From a virus: a stretch of DNA of 64,000 nt. The stretch is taken from the IMG/VR virus record IMGVR_UViG_3300042474_001076, positions 1 through 64,000 of that record; one strand, 5' to 3'. The first letter of the stretch is position 1. Every line of letters begins with the position of its first letter. Under the pieces are notes generated by a model, which saw nothing but the letters and a program-made list of their open reading frames with translations, ran no database searches and was not told the DNA's origin. A program made the translations under genes and the position numbers. This document shows, one piece after another, positions 18,301 through 26,848 of the stretch.

Positions 18301-20321
18301 AAAGTAATTCCACATTAATTGGTAGTATTACTGTTAGTTCAACGATTACAGAAATAGTAGAATTTGATATTACGACAACAACAGCATCATTATTAACTTT
18401 AATTACATTACCTCCAAATGTTCAAGTTTTTGAGGATTTAATGTTTACAACAACATCTCCAAGTAAACTATTAGTTAATGTAGGTATGGGTTTTGGTGGT
18501 TTTTTTGGGATAAATCAGTATGACTATACTACTTTATCATTGGATGTTTATGTTCCTTTTAATCCTTTTACTATATTTAACACTTATGGTTTATTTACTG
18601 ATAATAGTCAGATATATTTTACCGGAGACGGTCAAAACCCTATTGGTCCATTATGGAACATTAACCAATCTCCTCCATACCCATTTACTTTAGTTCAAAA
18701 TTGTGGGCTTAGAGTATATAACGCCTCAAGCATTCCAGAATGTAACGATTCATTGTTATATCTTAGTGGATCGACACCAACTCCAACACCAACACCAACG
18801 GTTACTCCAACTGTTACCCCAACAGATCCTCCTCCGACACCAACACCGACACCAACACCAAATTGTCCTGACTGTGAAGAATTTGCAAACTTACCATTTA
18901 TTTATGAATTTTTAAATAATCCCGGAGGATCGGTTACTACGGCATCGTTAACATATTCTAGTGGTATGGTAATAACTTCAACAGGATTTGGTAATTGGCC
19001 AGCATATGCAGGTGTTTATACTTGTTCCCCTTCTTTTAACATATCTAGTCCGGTATTTGGATTAGGTGCTCAACCAAGTACTCAGTGGCCAATTCCACCT
19101 CCCGCAATAGTAACATATTCATATACAATGACATTTAGTATTCCTGTTACCACTGTCACTTTAAGAATTTCCTATATTAGAACATCTGGAAATCCCCCAT
19201 ATACTGCTCTTAGTACTGCAATGACTTTTACCACTAATATTGGAAATCCACTTATCACATCATGTGATCACTGTTGTTCAACTATATCTGGAAATGTAAT
19301 TCTTGGTGGAACTGGTGGTAGTGATTGTTTTACTTTTATAACAACAACAGGTTTAGGTGCGGGAGTATTTACCTTTAGTAACTCATTACCATTTACATCG
19401 TTAACTGTTATAGGAAATAAAATACGAGCTTCACAAACTTTAGAAATTTGTGGGATTGGTTATGTTATTGATCCGACAACACCAACACCAACACCAACAA
19501 ATACTGTAACACCAACAAAAACTCCAACAAATACACCAACTCCAACAAATACACCAACAAATACACCAACAGGAACTAACCCACCACCAACGCCAACTCC
19601 AACTCCAACAAATCCACCCCCACCAACCACAACACCAACACCAACACCAACAATAACTATAACTCCCACACAAACAAAAACACCTACCCCAACAAAAACT
19701 GTAACTCCAACAAAAACACCAACACCTACTCCAACACCAGTATTTGTAACATATTTAGTTCTTGATTGTTGTACTAAGTCAATATTTAGATACGTTAATT
19801 TACCATCAACATTTACACCTGGAAATGTGATTATTGGTACCGATTTACAATGTTATGAGGTAATTACATTACAAATAGGAGCAATAAGTTTAATATGGAA
19901 TAATACCACATCCGTAAACTGTGATACTTGTATATCAACCTACCTTTGTGTAACCCCAACACCAACCCCAACAAAAACTAAGACTCCAACCCCAACGGTA
20001 ACTAAAACTCCAACATTGACACCGACTAAAACAACAACTCCAACGGTAACCCCAACTAAAACGGTAACCCCAACCTTAACAAAAACCCCAACCCCAACCT
20101 TAACAAAAACCCCAACCCCAACTCCGAGTTGTTTTTACTATAGGATTAATAATACTAATGCGACAAAAGAAGTTTCTATAACATTTACACCGTGTTGTAT
20201 TACCGAGATTTCACCTCTGATTATCGGTCCAAGTGGAGTAGCAACTATTTGTTCATCTACAGCACCTTCACTTCCCGCTGGTGTGACATCAATTTTATTG
20301 GGTCCTTGTCCAACTTGTTAA
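15384..20321 (+). CDS. Giant modular Thr/Pro-linked adhesin-like virion protein
   Basis: 1645 residues built from repeated units joined by TPT linkers. After an N-terminal domain (1-165) there are three copies of a beta module of about 170 residues (near 205, 695 and 1175), each with ATGFG-like turns, [10 protein letters not shown].., a SFTFTTNxGNP strand, a CxxCC cluster and a final LTITGPGG. Between them lie two copies (about 410-670 and 880-1130) of a repeat-rich beta region resembling a propeller ([27 protein letters not shown]). The C-terminus has a Cys module ([11 protein letters not shown] ... [10 protein letters not shown]) like the one at 4350-4560 and a short Cys-rich end. No catalytic motif or signal peptide is seen. 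Probably a long fibre or decoration protein binding host glycans. Confidence 0.6.
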   Translation: MNYDFNFIGFYNSKPSWVGYDNTTPLTIRWNNLGYWEMIGWEGIFCGQPRSTDSDSFPDTGWFIYDPTDSCSDASFDVTIGECPLPGVAVFQSCCDPSIYIRIDNIPSTFFPITTNSYYLSSLLFNGCITNVSPSTPASTLISYTDDLATLIEQLGDCSVCLLEEPCPTPTPTVTPTMTVTPGLPPTQTPTQTSGLLPTPTPVCPICATVSALPGLGSSTTINGVTVTASGFGDILTDPGGSFAWCMIPLGSATNTAFLGSASFLSSPFTYILNFSSPVNNLVIRLINYSSPPGFGSESFTFTTNSGNPVLSSCDYCCATIIGNVVTSIFCPILPGTNDGGGTFTISNISTFTTLTITGPGGYGGTIVDICSDSVQPPVSPTPTPTVTPTSGLLPSPTPTNTPEPIDANCLPLIMTRLDTSSPASVGLYSYNPTSNITTLLNLPNSLNVLGQSMTNTSTKLWICQDASQGIREWDITLSPWNAVWSRDIASPSAIPGLGWLAGALCVYRDPITNIVNPNLLVSMGFSSTGFDIVLVDISGTVWSKTSLFQLSTLSANRQITEVVMNNNGKMITIGLDTSTLQKYVTQFQYIAGSWQVQLDILISITTTIQSFFQWNNLFYIGGFPGNELWSISNVSPYTTSLLGNFLQSRSFDSGQSPECIDLEFIPPYVTPTPTVTPTVTPTDPPPTPTPTPPPLPCDCDQETLLPAIGNSIMYSNGLTISATGTGSVAIYPSPSCSEIYCGFCAIQNSIYIGGSGPFTYTLNFSYPVNDFKIFLVGYNVGESFTLTTNTGSNTPNINLCSGCCVSISGNVITASNINSDCDGGVVGSGLFNINNSLPFTSLTISGPGGGSGSVLTFCDSVPENIICLERCNVLFVALDASNVSLDVYSYDITTNIPIFLTPFFSGSYPSLSIYGIAHTSNKIFLQTVVSIPGGTQWVIYEYDYQPCPFSATFNRIITIPLPIVMGSGLTAKSNSTLIGSITVSSTITEIVEFDITTTTASLLTLITLPPNVQVFEDLMFTTTSPSKLLVNVGMGFGGFFGINQYDYTTLSLDVYVPFNPFTIFNTYGLFTDNSQIYFTGDGQNPIGPLWNINQSPPYPFTLVQNCGLRVYNASSIPECNDSLLYLSGSTPTPTPTPTVTPTVTPTDPPPTPTPTPTPNCPDCEEFANLPFIYEFLNNPGGSVTTASLTYSSGMVITSTGFGNWPAYAGVYTCSPSFNISSPVFGLGAQPSTQWPIPPPAIVTYSYTMTFSIPVTTVTLRISYIRTSGNPPYTALSTAMTFTTNIGNPLITSCDHCCSTISGNVILGGTGGSDCFTFITTTGLGAGVFTFSNSLPFTSLTVIGNKIRASQTLEICGIGYVIDPTTPTPTPTNTVTPTKTPTNTPTPTNTPTNTPTGTNPPPTPTPTPTNPPPPTTTPTPTPTITITPTQTKTPTPTKTVTPTKTPTPTPTPVFVTYLVLDCCTKSIFRYVNLPSTFTPGNVIIGTDLQCYEVITLQIGAISLIWNNTTSVNCDTCISTYLCVTPTPTPTKTKTPTPTVTKTPTLTPTKTTTPTVTPTKTVTPTLTKTPTPTLTKTPTPTPSCFYYRINNTNATKEVSITFTPCCITEISPLIIGPSGVATICSSTAPSLPAGVTSILLGPCPTC
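19481..19740 (+). repeat. Thr/Pro-coding tandem repeat DNA
   Basis: CCAACAAATACACCAACA-type units encoding TNTPTNTPT and NPPPTPTPT; similar to the tract at 3434-4014. Confidence 0.75.
19951..20127 (+). repeat. Thr/Pro/Lys-coding tandem repeat DNA
   Basis: ACAAAAACCCCAACC-type units encoding TKTPTPT; a 21-nt unit is repeated directly near 20078-20120. Confidence 0.75.
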
Positions 20322-20327
20322 AAATAA

Positions 20328-20359
20328 TTTGACACATAATTATTTTTTTCATATCTTTG
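20328..20359 (+). promoter_or_regulatory. Bacteroidota-type promoter of the DNA polymerase gene
   Basis: TTTG at 20328-20331, 20 nt, then TATCTTTG at 20352-20359: an exact fit to the Bacteroidota primary-sigma pattern TTTG-N19-21-TAnnTTTG. It lies 14 nt before the polymerase start codon and is the only full match I found between genes. Confidence 0.7.
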
Positions 20360-20373
20360 TTTAACAAAGGTGA

Positions 20374-23214
20374 ATGTCGTTATACACGGCAGCCAATATA
20401 CCAAATTTAAAACATATGATATCACAAGAAGAAATTAAAAGTTTCTTGGAGGGGAATGACCCTGAACAGCACATAGTTGCGGTAGAGTTTGACTATGCTT
20501 CAGACCACATTTTTAAAATTAAAGAAGTACCGGGAAAAGGTAAAGTTATTCAACAAGATTCACTCATAGCATTTGCGTGGGTAGGTGATTTACATGGTCT
20601 TAATTTTTATGAAGGATCGAAATCTCTACAAAAACAAGCAATGGGTAAGTACGGTATTCTAATAGAAAAACTCCGAACAGACAATAGTAAACAATTAGAA
20701 GAAGGATTAACATTCATAGTTAAATCAATTAAAGGTTATCGATCATTAATACAATTCTTTCGTGAAGGGGGAATTGATCCATGGGGAGAAAAAACAAAAG
20801 ACAAAATATTAATGGTGTCTCCGGTAGAACAATACCTCATCTCAAAAGAAAAAAGATTATTTAAAGGATTTGAAGAATATAATGATATCACAAGGTTTGT
20901 ATTTGACCTTGAGACTACCTCTTTAGAACCAAGAGATGGTAGAATATTTATGATTGGAATGAAAACAAATAAAGGTTTTCAAAAAGTTATTGAATGTTCA
21001 AATGAAGATGAAGAACGATCAGGTATTGTTGAATTTTTTAGAACAATAAACGAAATTAAACCTTCAATTATTGCGGGATATAACTCAGCAAACTTTGATT
21101 GGTTTTGGATTTTTGAAAGATGTAAGGCATTAAACTTAGATATTAAAAAAATATCATTTTCATTAAATGGTAAAAAAACAATATCTCAAAGAGAGTCAAT
21201 GTTAAAATTGGCAAATGAGGTTGAGAAATTTAATCAAGTTCAAATGTGGGGATATAATGTAATTGATATCATACACTCAGTTCGTAGATCACAAGCAATC
21301 AACTCAAACATTAAAGAGGCAGGTTTAAAATATATTACCAAGTATATTGATGCTGAAGCAAAAGATCGTATCTATATTGACCATACAAGTATTGGTTCAA
21401 TGTATGCAGAAAAAGATGAATATTGGTTAAATACTGATAATGGTAAATATAAAAAAGTTGGTATTGACCCAAAGGTTGATGAGATATGTGTAAGACGGGG
21501 AGATGTTTACCTTAAAACAACTGGTGATGATATTGTTGAGAGGTATCTTGATGATGACCTTGAGGAAACATTAATTGTGGATGATGAGTTTAATCAAGCA
21601 ACATTTTTATTATCATCATTGGTACCAACCACATATGAAAGAGCATCTACAATGGGTACCGCAACTCTTTGGAAAATGGTAATGTTGGCTTGGTCATATA
21701 AATATGGGTTAGCAATTCCTAAAAAAGGAGAAAGAAGAAATTTTGTTGGTGGTCTATCACGTTTACTTAAAGTAGGTTATTCTAAGGACGTATTAAAACT
21801 TGACTACTCATCACTATACCCATCCATTCAGTTAGTTCATGACGTGTTTCCTGAGTGTGATATAACAGGGGCGATGAAGGGATTATTAACTTACTTCCGT
21901 AACTCTCGTATTATGTATAAGAATTTGGCAGCAGAGTATAAGACGATTGATAAGAAGAAATCAACATCATTTGACCGTAAACAATTACCAATTAAGATCT
22001 TTATCAATGCGTTCTTCGGATCGTTATCGGCACCACAGGTATTTCCGTGGGGAGATATTGATATGGGGGAACAGATTACAACTACAGGTAGACAATATTT
22101 ACGACAAATGTTAAAGTTCTTTAGTAAACGAGGATATAGTCCTCTTGTCTGTGACACCGATGGTATGAACTTCTCATTACCTGAGGGTGGTGTTGATGGA
22201 CGTGTTTATATTGGAAAAGGAAATAACTGGTTAGTTAAAGAGGGTAAAGAATATCGTGGTTATGATGCCGATGTTGCGGAGTTTAACGATATATTTATGA
22301 AAGGTGAAATGGGTCTTGATTGTGATGGTACTTGGGATTCGTGTATTAACTTAGCTCGTAAGAACTACGCAACTATGGAACAAAATGGTAAAATAAAATT
22401 TACCGGCAATAGTATCAAATCTAAAAAGATGCCAAAATATATTGAGAAGTTCTTAGATAAGGGGGTTAAACAATTACTTAATGGTAACGGTAAAGAATTT
22501 ATTGAATGGTATTACGAATATATACAAAAGATATTTGACGAAAAAGTTCCATTGGCTGAAATTGCTTCTAAATCAAGAGTTAAATTAAGTGTAGAGAATT
22601 ATATTAAACGTAGTAAACAAACTACCATAGCAGGTAATCTAATGTCTAGACAAGCACACATGGAACTTATTATAAAAGATGGTATACAGTCAAATCTTGG
22701 AGATACAATCCTATATGTAAACAACGGAACAAAAGCTTCTCATGGTGACGTTCAAAAAATTAATAAACCAAATAAAGGTTGGTCACAGGAACAGATATCC
22801 GAACACATTAAAAGTTATGGAGTACCCCTAAAAGATTCAATGGAATCATTTGTACAACTTAATTGTTATAGAATTAATCCATCTGATTTAGAAAATAATC
22901 CTGAGATGTTAGGAAGTTATAATATTCAAAGAGCAATTGCAACATTTAATAAACGAGTTGAACCTCTTACAATAGTTTTTGATGATGAGGTTAGAAAAAC
23001 ATTATTAGTTAAGAATCCAGAGGATAGAAGTTTTTATACAACAGACCAATGTAAATTAATTAATGGTAAACCATTTAGTCCTGAAGACCAAGATGATGTT
23101 TATGAAAATTTAATGAAAATGGAACAAGGTGAAATAGATTTTTGGAATAAAGTTGGTATTGACCCTAATTACATATATGAATTTGCGGAGCCAGGATGGG
23201 AACAATACCTATAA
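20374..23214 (+). CDS. 43: Family B DNA polymerase (T4 gp43-like)
   Basis: 946 residues, close to T4 gp43 (898). The 3'-5' exonuclease is intact: FDLETTS (Asp178, Glu180) and GYNSANFDWFW. Polymerase motif A is KLDYSSLYPS (Asp477), motif B is KIFINAFFGSLS (Lys541) and motif C is CDTDGMNF (Asp594, Asp596), so the replicative polymerase should be active and proofreading. The ATG at 20374 is preceded by AAAGGTG, one of the few convincing Shine-Dalgarno sequences in the window, and by a host-type promoter. It stands alone between the adhesin region and the minus-strand island, away from the other replication genes at 52-60 kb. Confidence 0.96.
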   Translation: MSLYTAANIPNLKHMISQEEIKSFLEGNDPEQHIVAVEFDYASDHIFKIKEVPGKGKVIQQDSLIAFAWVGDLHGLNFYEGSKSLQKQAMGKYGILIEKLRTDNSKQLEEGLTFIVKSIKGYRSLIQFFREGGIDPWGEKTKDKILMVSPVEQYLISKEKRLFKGFEEYNDITRFVFDLETTSLEPRDGRIFMIGMKTNKGFQKVIECSNEDEERSGIVEFFRTINEIKPSIIAGYNSANFDWFWIFERCKALNLDIKKISFSLNGKKTISQRESMLKLANEVEKFNQVQMWGYNVIDIIHSVRRSQAINSNIKEAGLKYITKYIDAEAKDRIYIDHTSIGSMYAEKDEYWLNTDNGKYKKVGIDPKVDEICVRRGDVYLKTTGDDIVERYLDDDLEETLIVDDEFNQATFLLSSLVPTTYERASTMGTATLWKMVMLAWSYKYGLAIPKKGERRNFVGGLSRLLKVGYSKDVLKLDYSSLYPSIQLVHDVFPECDITGAMKGLLTYFRNSRIMYKNLAAEYKTIDKKKSTSFDRKQLPIKIFINAFFGSLSAPQVFPWGDIDMGEQITTTGRQYLRQMLKFFSKRGYSPLVCDTDGMNFSLPEGGVDGRVYIGKGNNWLVKEGKEYRGYDADVAEFNDIFMKGEMGLDCDGTWDSCINLARKNYATMEQNGKIKFTGNSIKSKKMPKYIEKFLDKGVKQLLNGNGKEFIEWYYEYIQKIFDEKVPLAEIASKSRVKLSVENYIKRSKQTTIAGNLMSRQAHMELIIKDGIQSNLGDTILYVNNGTKASHGDVQKINKPNKGWSQEQISEHIKSYGVPLKDSMESFVQLNCYRINPSDLENNPEMLGSYNIQRAIATFNKRVEPLTIVFDDEVRKTLLVKNPEDRSFYTTDQCKLINGKPFSPEDQDDVYENLMKMEQGEIDFWNKVGIDPNYIYEFAEPGWEQYL

Positions 23215-23234
23215 GTTTCTTAAATGATGAGGTT

Positions 23235-23594
23235 TTAAGACATCTTCAACCCGTCTGAAGATAGTATTATCCAATTTCCTTCTACAAACTGAAACTGTAC
23301 ACAAGCCCCCCAATCTAATTGGAGTTCATCCCATTCCTCATCAATTTTACCAATGTCAGGTAATAACCTAACATTTGTCAATGCTTTTATAATAACTTTT
23401 GAATTTTTTGTAGAATCTAAAGTTATTGTTGTTTCGTTAATGTTTTTTGCAATAATTAATTTTTCACCATTAGAAGTGTATTGTAGTTCGGAAACAATTT
23501 TATAATCGGGGACATATACTTGAGTTGTAACTTGAGTTGTAACTTCACCTTTTATTATTGTTTTTCTTTTCGGGATATTAATTATTGATACCAT
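23235..23594 (-). CDS. Small beta-rich virion protein candidate
   Basis: 119 residues. The C-terminal half (TTITLDSTKNSKVIIKAL, then CVQFQFVEGNWIILSSDG) has the alternating pattern of small beta-structured phage head or tail decoration proteins. I do not recognise a named family. Its ATG directly follows the stop of the upstream minus-strand gene, so it is co-transcribed and probably translationally coupled with the connector protein. The 3' end faces the polymerase gene with 20 nt between. Confidence 0.5.
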   Translation of the reverse strand: MVSIINIPKRKTIIKGEVTTQVTTQVYVPDYKIVSELQYTSNGEKLIIAKNINETTITLDSTKNSKVIIKALTNVRLLPDIGKIDEEWDELQLDWGACVQFQFVEGNWIILSSDGLKMS

Positions 23595-24719
23595 TTATAT
23601 AACATATATTTGTCTTGGCATTGCTCTAAACTTAAGTGATTTATTTAAGTTTTCTGCAATTAACGCTTCTCTTTCCATTACTTTTTCAGGTTTTAATCTT
23701 GTCAACCTACCTTCAGGTCCTGTAAGTTCATCTATTAGTTTTGTTTTTTCATCTTTTGCCTCAGTTGCTAAAGAAGTGTAATCCATTGTTAATTCAGAAT
23801 CGGGGGTTTTAATGTTACCACTAAATTTACCTCGAACTCTTGCTAATGTTTCTTTACAATATGCCGTAAACCATCTACGAACCCAAACCTGTGCCGGATT
23901 ATTTAGATCAACCCAAGACATTTGTTGGAATGGTACATCTGATGGCATTTGAATTATATCAGGATTATTTTTTAAACAATTGTCTTTATCCTCTTCACAA
24001 GCATCATAATACCAATACCAAACTCTACCTTTCATTAATGTACCATTACCGAAGTCAAATTTACCTCCAGGTGTATTCATTAAGTGAATTGCTTTTTTAC
24101 CTTCAGGTAACGCTGTAACCCTATATGTTAAATCACCTTGGATTATTCTTCTTTGTATATTAATTTCTTGCATTCTTAATAACATATCAAACGCTGGCAT
24201 CATAAAGTAACTACCCGCCATGTTACCCATTTGAGTAAATCCACCCGGTCCTCCTAATCCTCCACCGGCAATTCCACCAAAAGTCCACGGATCTATTAAC
24301 GTATTATTTAATTCTGCGGGAGAAAACCACAGTAATTCGTTAAGTTCTCTACACGCAGGTATTTCATATATTTGTTGGTTACCAACTAATTGAATGTAAT
24401 CTTTCTTTAAAACATAGTCACCGCCAGCTTGTAATCCTACAATTTTAGAATAGGCATATGTGTATCTTGTTTCATAATCTAAACTTTTAGAGATAAATGC
24501 TTTTGCTAATGATTGTGTTTCAACATTTAAACCCCAAAGATTAGACCATTGTGATTCTATTAACCAATCTTGTATATATTGTGAATAATCATCAATAGAA
24601 AATTCTAACAATGTATCCATTTGTTCGTCTTCTAACTCAACACTACGAAGAGGAGCACCTAATAGGTGACGAATTCTTGTATATAATTTACTTCTTTCTG
24701 GTTCTGAAATTATTGACAT
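23595..24719 (-). CDS. Neck/connector protein candidate (T4 gp13-like)
   Basis: 374 residues. The start (RIRHLLGAPLRSVELEDEQMDTLLEFSIDDY) is typical of phage head-tail connector or neck proteins, whose N-terminal helices pack against the portal ring. An aromatic C-terminal half (RVWYWYYDAC, WVRRWFTAYCKETLARVRGKF) and a Gly-rich loop (GGGLGGPGGF) follow. T4 encodes gp13, gp14 and gp15 together; here gp14- and gp15-like candidates sit 4-6 kb away on the other strand, which supports but does not prove the gp13 label. A TATTTATA motif precedes the gene at 24730-24737. Confidence 0.5.
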   Translation of the reverse strand: MSIISEPERSKLYTRIRHLLGAPLRSVELEDEQMDTLLEFSIDDYSQYIQDWLIESQWSNLWGLNVETQSLAKAFISKSLDYETRYTYAYSKIVGLQAGGDYVLKKDYIQLVGNQQIYEIPACRELNELLWFSPAELNNTLIDPWTFGGIAGGGLGGPGGFTQMGNMAGSYFMMPAFDMLLRMQEINIQRRIIQGDLTYRVTALPEGKKAIHLMNTPGGKFDFGNGTLMKGRVWYWYYDACEEDKDNCLKNNPDIIQMPSDVPFQQMSWVDLNNPAQVWVRRWFTAYCKETLARVRGKFSGNIKTPDSELTMDYTSLATEAKDEKTKLIDELTGPEGRLTRLKPEKVMEREALIAENLNKSLKFRAMPRQIYVI

Positions 24720-24729
24720 AGTTTTTATT

Positions 24730-24737
24730 TATAAATA
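24730..24737 (-). promoter_or_regulatory. Late-promoter-like TATTTATA motif (minus strand)
   Basis: Reads GATATTTATAAAT on the minus strand, 10 nt before the start codon at 24719. Confidence 0.38.
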
Positions 24738-24739
24738 TC

Positions 24740-25834
24740 TTATTTTTTAGTTCTCAACAAATATAACTCATTAACAAATTCCCAATTTACATAATTCCAA
24801 AAATTTCTAATGTATTCATCTCTTTTATTTCTATATCTTAAATAATATGCGTGTTCCCAAACATCAAGACCTAATAAAGGATAACCACCGTCTTTAACAA
24901 CACTCATCATTGGATTGTCTTGGTTGGGTGTTGACATTATTTTTAAAGTATTTTTTTTTGTTAAAATTAACCAAACCCATCCAGATCCAAATCTATCTTT
25001 GGCGGTTTGATTAAATTCATCTTTCATTTTTTTTATATTACCATATTGTTTTGTGATCTCGTCAAATATTTCACCACTTGGTTTTTGTTTTTTTGGTGAT
25101 AACATTTTCCAAAACAAAGCATGGTTAAATGCTCCTCCGGCATTATTTCTAATTACCGTATCATATTTTCCAATAGATTTAACAATATCTTCTAACTCAA
25201 CATCACCATAATCTTTTTTTGATAAAGCGTCATTTAATTTTTTAACATACCCTTTATAATGTTTATTATAATGAATGTTCATTGTTTCAGGGTCAACAAA
25301 TTTATTTATTGATGAATATGAATAAGGTAGTTTATCAATACCAATTTTTTTCATCTCTAATATAAAATTTTCACGTATATTTTCTTTTTCAGATAATATA
25401 ATTTGTTCATTTATTAAATTTATTTTTTTTCCAATACCAACTAAACCTTCATACATAAATTTTTCATATTTAGGGAAGTCACGTTCAAATTTTTTAATAA
25501 CCGATCCGGCTTCAGAATTAGCTTCATCTTCATTTTGACCACCAATATCTTGACCTCTTTCCATACCTTTAGTTGTTCGTTGCCATTCGTGTACCCATTC
25601 ATGAGCCAATGTCCTACAAACATCACGATTTAATCGACCTTTAGTTAAAATTTTAAGTTCTGAATTTTCTGTTCTACTTCCAGTTGACATTTCACCATTT
25701 CTTTCCCCTAAAAACATAATTGTAATATTGTTTTTAATTGGGTATTTTTTTTGTAAATATTTTATAAAATCTTCCATTAAAGTTTTATCTTCTTTGGACA
25801 TATCACATTTAATGTGTTTAATTGTTGCTTTCAT
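24740..25834 (-). CDS. HExxH metallopeptidase-like domain fused to Mn-type superoxide dismutase
   Basis: 364 residues. Residues 1-125 carry TLAHEWVHEWQ, a zinc-protease HExxH motif (His78, Glu79, His82), with several acidic residues at 102-108 that could supply the third ligand. Residues 168-364 are a full Fe/Mn superoxide dismutase: KLPYSYSSINKF start, metal ligands His188 (NIHYNKHY), His238 (NHALFW), Asp324 and His328 (DVWEHAYY), and the NWEFV end. NNAGG before the second ligand and Gln305 in TPNQDNP are the Mn-type pattern, not the Fe-type. The SOD part should convert superoxide to peroxide. SOD is rare in phages and I know of no such fusion. A motif TATTTATA lies only 4 nt before the ATG, so initiation may instead be at Met12. 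Confidence 0.85.
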   Translation of the reverse strand: MKATIKHIKCDMSKEDKTLMEDFIKYLQKKYPIKNNITIMFLGERNGEMSTGSRTENSELKILTKGRLNRDVCRTLAHEWVHEWQRTTKGMERGQDIGGQNEDEANSEAGSVIKKFERDFPKYEKFMYEGLVGIGKKINLINEQIILSEKENIRENFILEMKKIGIDKLPYSYSSINKFVDPETMNIHYNKHYKGYVKKLNDALSKKDYGDVELEDIVKSIGKYDTVIRNNAGGAFNHALFWKMLSPKKQKPSGEIFDEITKQYGNIKKMKDEFNQTAKDRFGSGWVWLILTKKNTLKIMSTPNQDNPMMSVVKDGGYPLLGLDVWEHAYYLRYRNKRDEYIRNFWNYVNWEFVNELYLLRTKK

Positions 25835-25838
25835 TATT

Positions 25839-25846
25839 TATAAATA
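25839..25846 (-). promoter_or_regulatory. Late-promoter-like TATTTATA motif (minus strand)
   Basis: GATATTTATAAATAATG on the minus strand; unusually close (4 nt) to the annotated start at 25834, so the transcript would be leaderless or the true start is downstream. Confidence 0.33.
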
Positions 25847-25852
25847 TCATAT

Positions 25853-25883
25853 AAAATAAAAAACCCACCTGTGTGGTGGGTTT
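25853..25883 (-). terminator. Rho-independent terminator (minus strand)
   Basis: Perfect 9-bp stem AAACCCACC/GGTGGGTTT with a 5-nt loop, followed on the minus strand by a T-rich tail. It ends the Cys-rich gene at 25911-26459 and insulates the SOD gene. Confidence 0.8.
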
Positions 25884-25910
25884 ATAATATTATTTTTACT
25901 AATACGGTTT

Positions 25911-26459
25911 TTAATCTAAATAACCTAATATAGTTGCTTCACCATTTAAACATTCAATTAACGAATCAACTTTTTCTGGATCCATGTTTGGTTCCATTTC
26001 TTCATAAATATCATCTATACATGTATTAAATTCTTCTTTATTACTAATTAATTGACAACTTTCAGGTACATACTCTTTATCAAATTCAGATAAAGTGTTA
26101 AAACATTCTTTAAGCCCATCAGTAAAAGAATTATTATTATCTTCTGATGATAAAAACCCTAAACTTGATGCTTTTCCCTGTAAACAATTAAATAATTTGT
26201 CAAACTCAGATACCTTACTTCCCATTCCCTGTATTGCTAAATTTATTTCATTTTTACATTCTATAAATTCATCCCTATTTGTAACTGATTTACAACTTTC
26301 AGGTATATTTTCATTAGTTAAACCAAATGAATCAAAACATTCTTGAAATTCCTCAATATTTTCAAATAATAAACCTTTTTGTTTTAAATATCTTTGTTCA
26401 ACAAGTAAATTAACTTGTTGAGTTTTTCTAATTTTAGTTTGACTTCTACTATTTGACAT
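25911..26459 (-). CDS. Cys-rich helical protein with internal duplication
   Basis: 182 residues. After a basic N-terminus (RKTQQVNLLVEQRYLKQKG) there are two copies of a roughly 70-residue unit: residues 39-101 and 115-181, each reading ECF ... PESC ... (D/E)EF..C ... CLxGxAxxLG(F/Y)L, four Cys per copy. The sequence is acidic and helical, with no membrane segment. LLVE followed by QR near the N-terminus is a candidate prohead-protease site (L/I-x-E). It overlaps the upstream gene by 11 nt, so they are coupled. Unknown function; possibly a capsid-internal or injected protein, which is inference. Confidence 0.55.
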   Translation of the reverse strand: MSNSRSQTKIRKTQQVNLLVEQRYLKQKGLLFENIEEFQECFDSFGLTNENIPESCKSVTNRDEFIECKNEINLAIQGMGSKVSEFDKLFNCLQGKASSLGFLSSEDNNNSFTDGLKECFNTLSEFDKEYVPESCQLISNKEEFNTCIDDIYEEMEPNMDPEKVDSLIECLNGEATILGYLD

Positions 26460-26802
26460 TAATTCTTCTTTTATTTTCCTTAAGACTTGCGTTCATAACT
26501 GGGTTACTTATTTTATTAGCAACACAAGTAAAAAATTTCACAGCGTCTTCAGGTTTTTTATTTAATCTTACTAATTCAGACGCACATTTAAACCCTTTCA
26601 TGAGATCTGTTGGTATTTTTCCATTAGTAATTACCTCCATACCTAATTCCAAACAAGTTGGAAGATTAGCCATATCACTTAATGTTAATACTTCTGTTGC
26701 ACAACTCATAATTTCTTGGGGAATATCACCGTCAATTTCCTTAATAACTCTTCTAATTAATTTAGATAAATCAGCTTCGGTTAATCTTATTGTTTTTTTC
26801 AT
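26449..26802 (-). CDS. Leader-bearing small Cys-rich protein (IRLTE family)
   Basis: 117 residues. Begins KKTIRLTEADLSKLIRRVIKE, nearly the same as the start of the next upstream minus-strand gene (KKTIRLTESDLARIVRRVIRE), after which the two diverge. Both bodies are short, helical and carry four Cys (here SCATE, PTCLE, KCASE, TCVAN). The leader contains LTE and IKE, both fitting the L/I-x-E cleavage rule of T4-type prohead proteases, so it may be a capsid-targeting propeptide as in T4 internal proteins. That function is inference; the shared leader is plain in the sequence. Confidence 0.6.
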   Translation of the reverse strand: MKKTIRLTEADLSKLIRRVIKEIDGDIPQEIMSCATEVLTLSDMANLPTCLELGMEVITNGKIPTDLMKGFKCASELVRLNKKPEDAVKFFTCVANKISNPVMNASLKENKRRINVK

Positions 26803-26818
26803 AATATATTTGTTTTTT

Positions 26819-26826
26819 TATAAATA
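26819..26826 (-). promoter_or_regulatory. Late-promoter-like TATTTATA motif (minus strand)
   Basis: TTATATTTATAAA on the minus strand, 16 nt before the start at 26802. Spacing and leader are almost identical to those of the paralogue at 27169. Confidence 0.42.
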
Positions 26827-26848
26827 TAACGACAATTGTAAAAAATTT

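Noticed and set aside
23242-23262. Hairpin ATCTTCA/TGAAGAT between polymerase and the minus-strand gene
   Set aside because: Lies in the coding end of the minus-strand gene and has no T run on either strand.
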